64,000 nucleotides of DNA. Origin: JAIPFM01 sp964494325 (GTDB lineage Bacteria; Planctomycetota; Phycisphaerae; Sedimentisphaerales; Anaerobacaceae). The stretch's first letter is position 1, and each line of letters starts with the position of its first letter. The DNA lies in assembly GCA_964494325.1 (NCBI GenBank), contig CAZBTJ010000003.1, positions 1 through 64,000 of the forward strand, in the 5' to 3' direction. Below the pieces are notes generated by a model, which saw only the letters and a list, made by a program, of their open reading frames with translations, had not been told where the DNA came from and searched no databases. This document shows positions 1 to 7,820 of this stretch, piece by piece. The position numbers and the translations under genes were made by a program.

Positions 1-216
1 TTGCCAGCCGCCAAGGCTTGCCGCAGTATCTGAGTTATTATACAGCTCGATAAATTCCTCTGAGGGCCGTTCAATTTCACCTTGCTCATGTCCTGGGTGA
101 TACATAACTTCACTGATCACAATGTCTAAAGGCATGGCACTGGCGAGGCCGGAGTGCGTCAATAAGAGCCATAGAAGAGACATAAAAAAAGAATTCTTGC
201 GTAAGTCCAGGGTCAT
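1..216 (-). CDS. Secreted lamin-tail-domain protein, N-terminal part only
   Basis: The reading frame is open from the ATG at 216 (minus strand) to the window edge, 72 residues. It is preceded by a strong ribosome site (GGAAGGAAG). Residues 1-27 look like a signal peptide with a Leu-rich core ending near Ala-Ser-Ala. The mature part has the start of a lamin-tail domain: an IVISEVMYHP strand, then EFIELYN and SLGGW. In planctomycetes this domain usually starts large secreted proteins, often with CotH or LamG modules, but the rest lies outside the window. The gene is downstream of the beta-helix gene at 430-2253 on the same strand and is separated from it by a terminator. Confidence 0.8.
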   Translation of the reverse strand, partial: MTLDLRKNSFFMSLLWLLLTHSGLASAMPLDIVISEVMYHPGHEQGEIERPSEEFIELYNNSDTAASLGGWQ

Positions 217-370
217 CAACTTCCTTCCTCGCGGTTTTCAGTTCGTGAATGCAGGGTTTGTTACCGCTCCTTCAGATTGAGAAAGGCCCACATTGAGCAC
301 TTATAGCCCTTTATTCTAGCAAAAATAGGCAAATCAGGTTAATATCTATTGTGGGCTGATGATTCAGGGT

Positions 371-408
371 AAAAAGAAAAGGCCCGCATCTTTACGATAC
401 GGGCCTTT
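371..408 (-). terminator. Rho-independent terminator of the beta-helix gene
   Basis: An inverted repeat AAAGGCCCG / CGGGCCTTT (378-386 and 400-408) is followed on the minus strand by TTTTCTTTTT. It lies about 20 bases beyond the stop codon of the 430-2253 gene. Confidence 0.8.
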
Positions 409-429
409 GAATGCCAATAAATTATGGGG

Positions 430-2253
430 CTATGGTTGAATTTTTCGGTAAAGTAACTGTACCTTCGCGAGTGTTACCTTTACTCCCATGTCAAGCTGGC
501 TCAGGTCGACATGATTGCCTACTACCTCAATGGTGATGGGATAGATGCCAGGACCCAGGATTCCGGGGTCCGGATTAAATGTGGCAGTCCAATCCCCACC
601 TGCTGCTGAGGCGGGACTAACGGACAGGCCAAGTTCCTCTAGGCCAGACTGAATTCTCACGCTGATGGTAAATGAGACCGATCGCTGAACATCCGTCCAT
701 GGATTCGTGGGGGTGTCTGAGATGTTATAGGTGTTTACCAGAAGCCAGTCGGGATCAACAGGTGAAGGAGCGGCTGGATAGGCGCCCATGTAGGTTTCAG
801 GGCTTAAGCAGGGCGAACCGTTTTGAAGGTGGTAGTCGCCAGCGATCCATTCGCTTTCAAAGGACCAGTTTCCTGAGGTGACAAAAAGTGGGTCAGCATT
901 GATGTTGCCGGTACCCAAACCACTCCAACCGCCCTGGATATCCGTATTGGAGACTTGGGTGGTTGATGGATGGGTTGTGTAAATTTCATTGCCACCATTG
1001 TACAAAATGCTTCTGGTGACAGTCAATTCGTTGGTGGGAGGGTATACCCAGTTTAAGCTTGATATGACTTTGCTGGCGGGTGGCTGGTTGTCGGTAATAG
1101 TACTGTTGGAAATGGTAGTATTGCTGTTGAGTGCATGTATGACTGATCCGATTATAAGCTCAGCCTGGTTACTGGTGTTGCCAGTGATCAGGCAATTGGT
1201 GAGTGAAACTGTACTGTCCAGGGCATAAAAGCCTGCCCCATATAACAAGGCCGTATTGCCTGAAACGCGGCAATTGACCAGTGTAACCGTTCCTTGGTTT
1301 ACGGCCATGGCACCTCCCATAGCCCCTTTGTTTCCATAAAAATGACTGTCGGATACAACCACGTTTGCGTCCTGGATCAGGAGACCACCGCCCATGTGAT
1401 CGGGGCTGTTGCCATTGGCTTGCCCATTTTGAATAAGCATACCGCTGAGTATTACGCTAATAGCACCCGATCCTTGTGCGGTTAAGACGTGGTAACTGTT
1501 TTCCTCTGTATTTAACTGGCCGTAAAGATCATTGCTCGCCAAGTCACCGCTGAGCTCTGTGATGTAGGTGTTTGGGTCATGCGTGCCGGGACTTGGATCA
1601 CTGAAACCGGCATAGCCACCGATCAAGCTGATACCGTCCTGGAGCGTGAAGCTAGCCGAACGGTCACCCGGAATCACGCCTAAGCCCTGGTCCGGCTTAT
1701 AAACGCCTTCAGCCACAAGGATAGTGTCACCAGGGCCTGCGATGGCCAGTGCATCCTGGATCGTGCTGAACGCCCAGTACCAGTTGGAACCGTTACGCAC
1801 AGGGCCCGGCGAGTCCTGGTCTACATAGTAGGTGGAAGTGGGGGTGCCGACCACGAATGAGATTTCAAATGCAATAGCAGGGACCGTACACTTAAAGGTC
1901 CAATAGCCCGCTGCCAGGGGACCAAAACTACCCTGGAGGCCGGATACCGGTTGCCAGACAGCCGGGCACTGCGTGGGCGCTGGTTCTTGAAACCAGAGAA
2001 AAACTTCCTTGTTCACGGTGTCAACCGTGATCTGGGGTGTTCCACCCAGTGCGCCCCTGGCAGAACAGCTGCTTCCATAAACGAAGTTAAGCGGGCCAGA
2101 AAACGTGATAGTATCAGAAGTGCCCGGGCCGTTGGGATCAACTGTCCAGCTGCCGGGAGGTATCTGTCCATCAATCCAGGTCACCGAGGCAGAAAAAGCA
2201 TGCGAATTCAAAAAACATAGTAATAGTAGGCCTATCTTAATCTTGGAACTCAT
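430..2253 (-). CDS. Secreted right-handed beta-helix repeat protein
   Basis: 607 residues from the ATG at 2253, chosen over an upstream start because AAAGGA sits just before it and a signal peptide (MSSKIKIGLLLLCFL...AFSA) follows directly. After a beta-rich N-terminal domain (to about residue 140) comes the planctomycete motif YYVDQDSPG...WAFSTIQDAL...ILVAEGVY (about 142-190), a DUF1565-type entry into a parallel beta-helix. Repeats with Gly/Asn turns such as GGGLLIQDANVVVSDSHFYGN and LVNCRVSGN run to about residue 480. The last 110 residues form a beta-sandwich-like region. No dockerin or PEP-CTERM tail is visible. Such folds bind or cleave polysaccharide, but no catalytic motif is recognised here. 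Confidence 0.85.
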   Translation of the reverse strand: MSSKIKIGLLLLCFLNSHAFSASVTWIDGQIPPGSWTVDPNGPGTSDTITFSGPLNFVYGSSCSARGALGGTPQITVDTVNKEVFLWFQEPAPTQCPAVWQPVSGLQGSFGPLAAGYWTFKCTVPAIAFEISFVVGTPTSTYYVDQDSPGPVRNGSNWYWAFSTIQDALAIAGPGDTILVAEGVYKPDQGLGVIPGDRSASFTLQDGISLIGGYAGFSDPSPGTHDPNTYITELSGDLASNDLYGQLNTEENSYHVLTAQGSGAISVILSGMLIQNGQANGNSPDHMGGGLLIQDANVVVSDSHFYGNKGAMGGAMAVNQGTVTLVNCRVSGNTALLYGAGFYALDSTVSLTNCLITGNTSNQAELIIGSVIHALNSNTTISNSTITDNQPPASKVISSLNWVYPPTNELTVTRSILYNGGNEIYTTHPSTTQVSNTDIQGGWSGLGTGNINADPLFVTSGNWSFESEWIAGDYHLQNGSPCLSPETYMGAYPAAPSPVDPDWLLVNTYNISDTPTNPWTDVQRSVSFTISVRIQSGLEELGLSVSPASAAGGDWTATFNPDPGILGPGIYPITIEVVGNHVDLSQLDMGVKVTLAKVQLLYRKIQP

Positions 2254-2482
2254 TGTGCGGTCCTTTCCGAAAAGGGTGGGGAAATTATAGTACTTTTCAA
2301 TCACATACCACGTAAATAGCACTCTTGACGTGGCTTTCTCCTTTATTTATGTATACTTAATTACTGGTGTTCAGGTCAAGGGTATTATTGGACGTGTTTT
2401 GTGTGGGATTCTTGGTAATACTTAACTGAGGACTAGTGTTATAAGGCAAAATTACTAAGTCATTACAATTAGTAATAGGTTG

Positions 2483-2511
2483 TTGACAGCGGGCCTTGGG
2501 TCGGCTACACT
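2483..2511 (+). promoter_or_regulatory. Sigma-70 promoter of pckG
   Basis: TTGACA (2483-2488), a 17-base spacer and TACACT (2506-2511). Transcription would start near 2518, about 33 bases before the pckG start codon. Confidence 0.75.
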
Positions 2512-2550
2512 CTGGTGTTTTGTAAACTTATTAGGAGGTATATATACCGT

Positions 2551-4425
2551 ATGGACAATGCCCAAGAAATTTTGAAAAAGAAACTCTCGCCTGAGAATTT
2601 AGATAAACTTTTATCGCTTAACAATGACGAAGTCAATGAGTTTGTGGCCTACGCCATTGAACTATGCGAGCCAGACACTGTGTGGGTTGGCAATGATTTT
2701 GACGAGGATGCTGCCTATTGTCGTCAGTTGGCGATTGATAACAATGAAGAAATACCCCTTGAGATTGACGGTCATACCGTGCATTTTGATGGGTATTATG
2801 ATCAAGCTCGTAAAAAAGACGTGACAAAGTACTTGGTGCCCTCTGATGTAGTCTTGGACAAAAAACTAAACCAGGTTGAGCGTGCAGCAGGGCTTGGTGA
2901 AATTGAAGGCCTTCAGAAAGGCGCCTATAAGGGGCGACGGATGTTGGTGTGCTTCTTTTGCCTTGGCCCTACCAATTCGCTGTTCTCGATTCCGTGTTTG
3001 CAGATCACTGACTCTGCTTACGTGGTTCACAGCGAGGGCATGCTATATCGTCGTGGTTATGAAGAATTCAAGCGCCAGAGTGCAGACTCCAACTTTGAGT
3101 TTTTCAAATTCCGCCATGCCACAGGTGAAGTCGATGCCCGCATGACGAGCGTACATTATGACAAGAATCGTGTTTACATGGATTATACGCGTAATACCGT
3201 CTTGTCTGTTAATACGCAGTATGCCGGAAACACGGTGGGTTTGAAAAAGCTGGCTTTGCGTTTGGCGATCTGCAAAGCGGACCGTGAAGGATGGTTGGCT
3301 GAGCATATGTTTGTGATGCGTGCCAATGGGCCAAAGGGTCGCAAAACCTATCTATGTGGTGCTTATCCATCTGCCTGTGGAAAGACGTCCACAGCCATGA
3401 TCCCCGGCGAGAATATTGTGGGTGATGACCTGGCCTACTTCCGCGTGATTGACGGTGAGTTCCGTGCGGCCAATGTGGAATCCGGCATCTTTGGGATTAT
3501 TCAGGATGTGTGTGCCAAGGGCGATCCCGTGATCTGGGATGTATTGCATGCACCGGGCGAGGTCATTTTTGGCAATGTCCTAGTCAAAGAAGGTTCCCCA
3601 TACTGGCTCGGTATGGGTGAAGAGTTGCCCAAAGGCGGGGCAAACCATGTGAGTCCTACCTGGACCGAAGGCATGAGCGGCCCAGATGACAAACCAACCA
3701 CACCTAGCCACAAAAACGCGCGTTATACGGTCAAAATTAAGGACCTTGAAAACAAAGATCCCGATTGGGACACGCCCAATGGGCTGCCTGTGGGTGGAAT
3801 CATCTATGGTGGGCGCGACAGTGACACCAACGTGCCGGTCCGTGAAGCCTATTCTTGGGAACACGGTATCTGCACCATGGGGGCAATGCTGGAATCCGAG
3901 ACGACTGCAGCCACTATTGGTGCCGAAGGGGTGCGCAGCTGGAATGTGATGAGTAATATGGACTTTTTGTCCATGTCTGTGGGCAAGTACTTGCAAAACA
4001 ACCTGGAGTTTGGCAAAGATATCAAACGTCCTAAGGTCTTTGGTACCAACTACTTCCTCAAGAGAGACGGCCAATATCTTAATGGTATGCTGGACAAGTC
4101 TGCATGGATCAAGTGGATGGAACTCCGTGTGCATGGCGATGTGGATGCCATCGATGTCGGGTATGGCTCTATTCCCAAGTATGAGGATCTCAAGACCATT
4201 TTTAAAGAAACCTTGGATCAAGAATACACAGAGCAGGACTATGTCGAGCAATTTACGATTCGTGTGCCTGAGCTGCTGGGCAAACTCGATCGTATGCAAG
4301 AGATTTATGCTACTGTGGATGATACACCTGCGGCAATGCAGGAAGAAATGGCAACGCAACGCAAGCGTCTTGAAGCACTTAAGGTTGACAAGGGAGAATA
4401 CATCTCACCCTTGGACTTTGCATGA
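2551..4425 (+). CDS. pckG: Phosphoenolpyruvate carboxykinase (GTP)
   Basis: 624 residues, the usual length for the GTP-dependent enzyme, which interconverts oxaloacetate + GTP and PEP + GDP + CO2 in the cytoplasm (gluconeogenesis or anaplerosis). The ATG at 2551 is chosen because AGGAGG lies 12 bases upstream; the longer in-frame ORF from 2515 lacks a site. The family P-loop PSACGKTSTAM is present, with active-site Cys276 and Lys278. A kinase-2 element (VGDDLAYF) follows, then the guanine-site region with FGTNYFLK. The enzyme is monocistronic, with its own promoter upstream and a terminator at 4457. Confidence 0.96.
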   Translation: MDNAQEILKKKLSPENLDKLLSLNNDEVNEFVAYAIELCEPDTVWVGNDFDEDAAYCRQLAIDNNEEIPLEIDGHTVHFDGYYDQARKKDVTKYLVPSDVVLDKKLNQVERAAGLGEIEGLQKGAYKGRRMLVCFFCLGPTNSLFSIPCLQITDSAYVVHSEGMLYRRGYEEFKRQSADSNFEFFKFRHATGEVDARMTSVHYDKNRVYMDYTRNTVLSVNTQYAGNTVGLKKLALRLAICKADREGWLAEHMFVMRANGPKGRKTYLCGAYPSACGKTSTAMIPGENIVGDDLAYFRVIDGEFRAANVESGIFGIIQDVCAKGDPVIWDVLHAPGEVIFGNVLVKEGSPYWLGMGEELPKGGANHVSPTWTEGMSGPDDKPTTPSHKNARYTVKIKDLENKDPDWDTPNGLPVGGIIYGGRDSDTNVPVREAYSWEHGICTMGAMLESETTAATIGAEGVRSWNVMSNMDFLSMSVGKYLQNNLEFGKDIKRPKVFGTNYFLKRDGQYLNGMLDKSAWIKWMELRVHGDVDAIDVGYGSIPKYEDLKTIFKETLDQEYTEQDYVEQFTIRVPELLGKLDRMQEIYATVDDTPAAMQEEMATQRKRLEALKVDKGEYISPLDFA

Positions 4426-4456
4426 TTTACCTGCAAGCTGTTTACAGAACTTTCCG

Positions 4457-4490
4457 AACGGGCTATGTTATATAACGTGGCCCGTTTTAT
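4457..4490 (+). terminator. Rho-independent terminator after pckG
   Basis: Stem AACGGGC (4457-4463) / GCCCGTT (4480-4486), with an inner GTTATATAAC palindrome, followed by a T-rich run. Confidence 0.8.
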
Positions 4491-4597
4491 TTTAAGTTTT
4501 CAGTGTATAGTTTTGTGCTCCAAGTTGATGGAGATTGGTTTATTAGATACTTAACGCCTAAAACTTAACACTTAACTCTAACTCACAAGGAGATTAC

Positions 4598-5047
4598 ATG
4601 CGAGCTGTAGTCCAGCGAGTGAAACAAGCCCAGGTGACTGTGGATAATAACTTAGTCGGACACATTGAGGCTGGTCTGCTGGTCTATCTGGGCGTGGCTG
4701 AGGGCGACGGTGCGGGGGATGTGGCCTACATGGTCGATAAGCTTTCCCATCTACGCCTCTTCGCTGATGAAGCCGGAAAAATGAATTTAAATGTACAGGC
4801 GATATCGGGACAGATTCTGTTGGTCAGCAATTTCACCCTCTGTGGCGATTGCCGCAAGGGACGCAGGCCCGGTTTTGACCTGGCCGCACCGCCTGATCAA
4901 GCAGATGCTCTCTATACACAAGTGGTTGAACAATTAAGACAACTGGGTATCCCCGTCGAAACGGGTCAATTTCAGGCTCATATGCATGTGACGAGTGACA
5001 ATGACGGTCCTGTGACATTCTTACTGGATAGTCGCAAGTTATTGTAG
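4598..5047 (+). CDS. dtd: D-aminoacyl-tRNA deacylase
   Basis: 149 residues, the full family length. The enzyme removes D-amino acids (and glycine) mischarged on tRNA. Both signature motifs are seen: SNFTLCGD (the SQFTL motif, about residues 76-83), with CRKGRRPGFD following, and NDGPVT near the C-terminus (the Gly-cisPro motif). AAGGAG precedes the ATG by 7 bases. It lies 33 bases upstream of the GH43 gene on the same strand; the pairing looks coincidental rather than functional. Confidence 0.95.
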   Translation: MRAVVQRVKQAQVTVDNNLVGHIEAGLLVYLGVAEGDGAGDVAYMVDKLSHLRLFADEAGKMNLNVQAISGQILLVSNFTLCGDCRKGRRPGFDLAAPPDQADALYTQVVEQLRQLGIPVETGQFQAHMHVTSDNDGPVTFLLDSRKLL

Positions 5048-5080
5048 TAAACCCAAGACATATGGGAAGGAAGTGCGTAA

Positions 5081-6864
5081 ATGACATCTCTCTGGTTAAA
5101 TCGTGTGCGGGTGGTTGGGCTTTATCTGGCAATGTGTTTGGTGCTTGGCTGTGAGACACAGGAACTTCGGGAACCAGATATCGAAGAACCGTTACTTACT
5201 CCGAACATCGAAGAACCATTACCCACTCCGAATATTGAAGAACCGTTACCCACTCCGATACTGGCAATTCCTGTTGGTGTCATTGAGCAAGAGCAAGAGG
5301 TCTATCAAACCAGCTATGTGTCTTCAGTGTGGGTAGGTGACCAAGGGGATGGCACCTACAAAAACCCGATCCTGTTTGCCGATTACTCTGACCCGGATGT
5401 GTGTCGCGTCGGATCTGATTATTATATGACGGCCTCCAGCTACACTTGCATGCCAGGTTTGCCCATTCTGCATTCCAGGGATTTGGTCAGTTGGGAGTTG
5501 ATTGGCCATGCCCTGCCTCGCATGTATCCTGAGGCTGTTTATGACCAAACCCAACACGCCAATAGTGTGTGGGCGCCGAGCATTCGACATCATAATGGTG
5601 AATGCTATATCTATTGGGGTGATCCGGACCTCGGCATCTGTATGGTCAAGGCAATTGATGCCGCAGGGCCCTGGTCAAAACCTGTGGTGGTCAAGTCAGG
5701 CCAAGGTTTGATTGACGCTTGTCCCCTGTGGGATGATGATGGTCAGGTCTATCTGATCCATGCCTGGGCTGCCAGCCGTGCAGAGATTAACAGCATCTTT
5801 ACGGTTCACAAGATGAACCCCGAAGGCACACATGTGATGGATGAGGGGCGGCACGTGTTTGATGGCAATGNNNNNNNNNNGGTGTCAAACTTTATAAACG
5901 CCAGGGTTTTTATTACATTCTGACCTCTTGCGGCAGTCCGGCAAATGCTTGGCACATTGTCCTGAGATCCAGGAATATCTGGGGTCCCTATGAAGACAAG
6001 ATCGTCATGGAACAGACCAATAATGTCTATCGTCATGGTCTTCACCAGGGGGCATGGGTGCAGACGCCCTATGGGGAATTCTGGTTCATTCATTCTCAGC
6101 AACGTCAGCCCTATGGACGCCTCACGTATCTGGAGCCGGCTGAATGGGTTGATGGCTGGCCCGTCCTGGGCTTTGATAAGGCTGGGGAAGGTTACGGTCA
6201 TCCTGTTCTGTCTTATACGAAACCCGTCACAAAGAGAGCCTACCCGATAGTGACCCCTGCCGAGAGTGACGAGTTTAATGAGGGTCAGCTTGGCCGGCAA
6301 TGGCAATGGTGTGCCAATCCGGACATTCGCTGGTCTGTCTTGTTGCCTGAGAATGACTACCTGCGATTGATGGCCATGGAAAAACCTGCGACAGCCAGCA
6401 ACATCATGGATGTACCCAATCTGTTGCTTCAGAAAATACCGGCTCCAGCTTGTACTGCCACCACCAAGATGACGTTCTCTTCAGCAGGTCCGGGTCGACA
6501 AGCGGGCATCATTGTCTTTGGCCGAGACTATGCATATTTGGGCGTGTCCGGCGATCAAGGCAATTATACACTGTCCAAAGTTGTGTGTGACAATGCACAC
6601 AAAGGTGGGCAAGAACAGGTTGTGGCCAGAGCGTTTGTGGGAGAGGATACTTTGTATTTGAGAGTTGCATTTTCTGACGATCAAGGAAAAGCGGAGTTCA
6701 GCTATAGCCTGGATGGAGAAATCTTTCTCCCTGTCGGTGATGTTTTTAACACACGCGAAGGCGACTCTGTGGGGGCCAAAATTGGTCTGTTTTGCATTAG
6801 TGAGCCTGACATGGGGCGAGGCGGTTACGCTGATTTCGACTGGTTCCGGATTGAAAAAAACTGA
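5081..6864 (+). CDS. Glycoside hydrolase family 43 lipoprotein, interrupted by an assembly gap
   Basis: A signal peptide with lipobox LVLGC (Cys about residue 24) suggests an outer-surface lipoprotein. A linker of three nine-residue repeats (NIEEPLPTP type) follows, then a five-bladed GH43 propeller with FADYSDPDV (catalytic base Asp) and IDACPLWDDDG (pKa-modulating Asp). After the N run at 5871-5880 the frame changes, and GVKLYKRQGFYYI continues the same domain. The C-terminal 200 residues (from AESDEFNEGQLGRQWQW) match the beta-sandwich typical of GH43 beta-xylosidases/arabinofuranosidases. The catalytic acid Glu, normally just before the Gly at 5881, falls in the gap. A true gap length of 3n+2 bases would restore the frame, so I treat the gene as probably intact. 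Substrate (xylan or arabinan) is inferred. Confidence 0.85.
5177..5257 (+). repeat. Three 27-base tandem repeats in the lipoprotein linker
   Basis: Units 5177-5203, 5204-5230 and 5231-5257 encode DIEEPLLTP, NIEEPLPTP and NIEEPLPTP. They form the acidic, Pro-rich spacer between the lipid anchor and the GH43 domain. Confidence 0.9.
5871..5880. other. Assembly gap (10 N)
   Basis: Ten undetermined bases inside the GH43 gene. The frames on either side agree only if the true length is 3n+2, so the 10 is probably a placeholder. Confidence 0.95.
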
Positions 6865-6865
6865 C

Positions 6866-7618
6866 ATGACATCTTCACGCATGACTAATACAGAGCAAAC
6901 ATCTCAGGCCTGGTTTGCTACCACACGATGGTCGGTGGTGCTCACTGCGAAGGACAAGGAGTCCTCTCAATGTCGCCAGGCCCTGGACGGACTCTGTCGT
7001 ACCTATTGGTATCCTTTGTATGCCTTTGTACGCCGACAGGGATGTTCCGCGGATCAGGCGGCTGATTTTACCCAGGGCTTTTTTGCCAAGTGCCTGGAAA
7101 AGGATTGGCTCGACGCAGTGGATCAGAGCAAGGGCCGCTTTCGAAGTTTTCTCCTGGCGGCCATCAAGCACTATGTGTCCAATGAGCGAGCCAGACAGCG
7201 AGCCAAGAAGCGGGGCGGGGGTAAACACATTTTCAGTCTGGACATAGAGACCGCTGAAACGCGATACAAGGTCGAACCCGAAGTAGCGACCACGCCGGAA
7301 CAACTATTTGAACGTCAATGGGCCCTGGCCCTGTTGGATACGGTGCTCAAGGATCTCCGGCAGCAATACAAAGATCAAGGCAAGGTGGAGATGTTTGATT
7401 GGCTCAAGCCCTGCCTGATTGGCCAGACCTCCAGCTTACCGTATAGCGAACTTGCCCTAAAACTCGAATGCACGGAAGGCACTGTGCGAGTCATGGTCCA
7501 CAGACTCAAGAAACGCTACCGTGAGCTGCTTCGACAACATATCGCCCATACAGTGGCCACCCCTGAGGACGTAGAAGCGGAGATGCAACATCTCAGGGCG
7601 GTCCTTTCAGGATCTTAG
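6866..7618 (+). CDS. ECF-type RNA polymerase sigma factor, module 1
   Basis: 250 residues from the ATG at 6866, one base after the GH43 stop; an alternative ATG is at 6881. The N-terminus FATTRWSVVL and the segment CRTYWYPLYAFVR...QGFF form sigma region 2. GRFRSFLLAAIKHY and KKRGGGKHIFSLD follow. The C-terminal part, LPYSELALKLECTEGTVRVMVHRLKKRYRELLR, is a region-4 helix-turn-helix. It is a paralogue of the factor at 13899-14675 and lies about 200 bases before a Ser/Thr kinase gene. Sigma factors of this planctomycete type commonly sit beside such kinases and are thought to be controlled by them. No anti-sigma gene is adjacent. Confidence 0.88.
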   Translation: MTSSRMTNTEQTSQAWFATTRWSVVLTAKDKESSQCRQALDGLCRTYWYPLYAFVRRQGCSADQAADFTQGFFAKCLEKDWLDAVDQSKGRFRSFLLAAIKHYVSNERARQRAKKRGGGKHIFSLDIETAETRYKVEPEVATTPEQLFERQWALALLDTVLKDLRQQYKDQGKVEMFDWLKPCLIGQTSSLPYSELALKLECTEGTVRVMVHRLKKRYRELLRQHIAHTVATPEDVEAEMQHLRAVLSGS

Positions 7619-7623
7619 AAAAT

Positions 7624-7750
7624 AGCTTTCAGCTTTCAGCTCTCAGCCATCAGCGTTCAGCAATAAGGAAGTTTGCCCGTTTTATTTAAAAGAGCATCTG
7701 CGACAGCAGAATCCATGAAGCTGACAGCTGAACGCTGAGTGCTGACCGCT
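7624..7750. repeat. Inverted pair of 7-base periodic repeats
   Basis: Left arm 7624-7661 is five units of AGCNNTC plus AGC. Right arm 7720-7750 is four units of GCTGANN plus GCT, which is the same motif on the other strand. The arms flank about 58 bases and fill the interval between the sigma factor and kinase 1. They could fold into a long imperfect hairpin. Confidence 0.85.
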
Positions 7751-7820
7751 TTTAATGATTTTTTACGTAACACTCGCGCCTGTTCCCTTCTTATATGAGT
7801 AGATAACAGGAGAATAAACC

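Noticed and set aside
3580..4359. Long open frame antisense to pckG (259 codons)
   Set aside because: It lies wholly opposite a well-conserved gene, is Phe/His/Ile-rich without domain or ribosome site, and is a codon-bias shadow.
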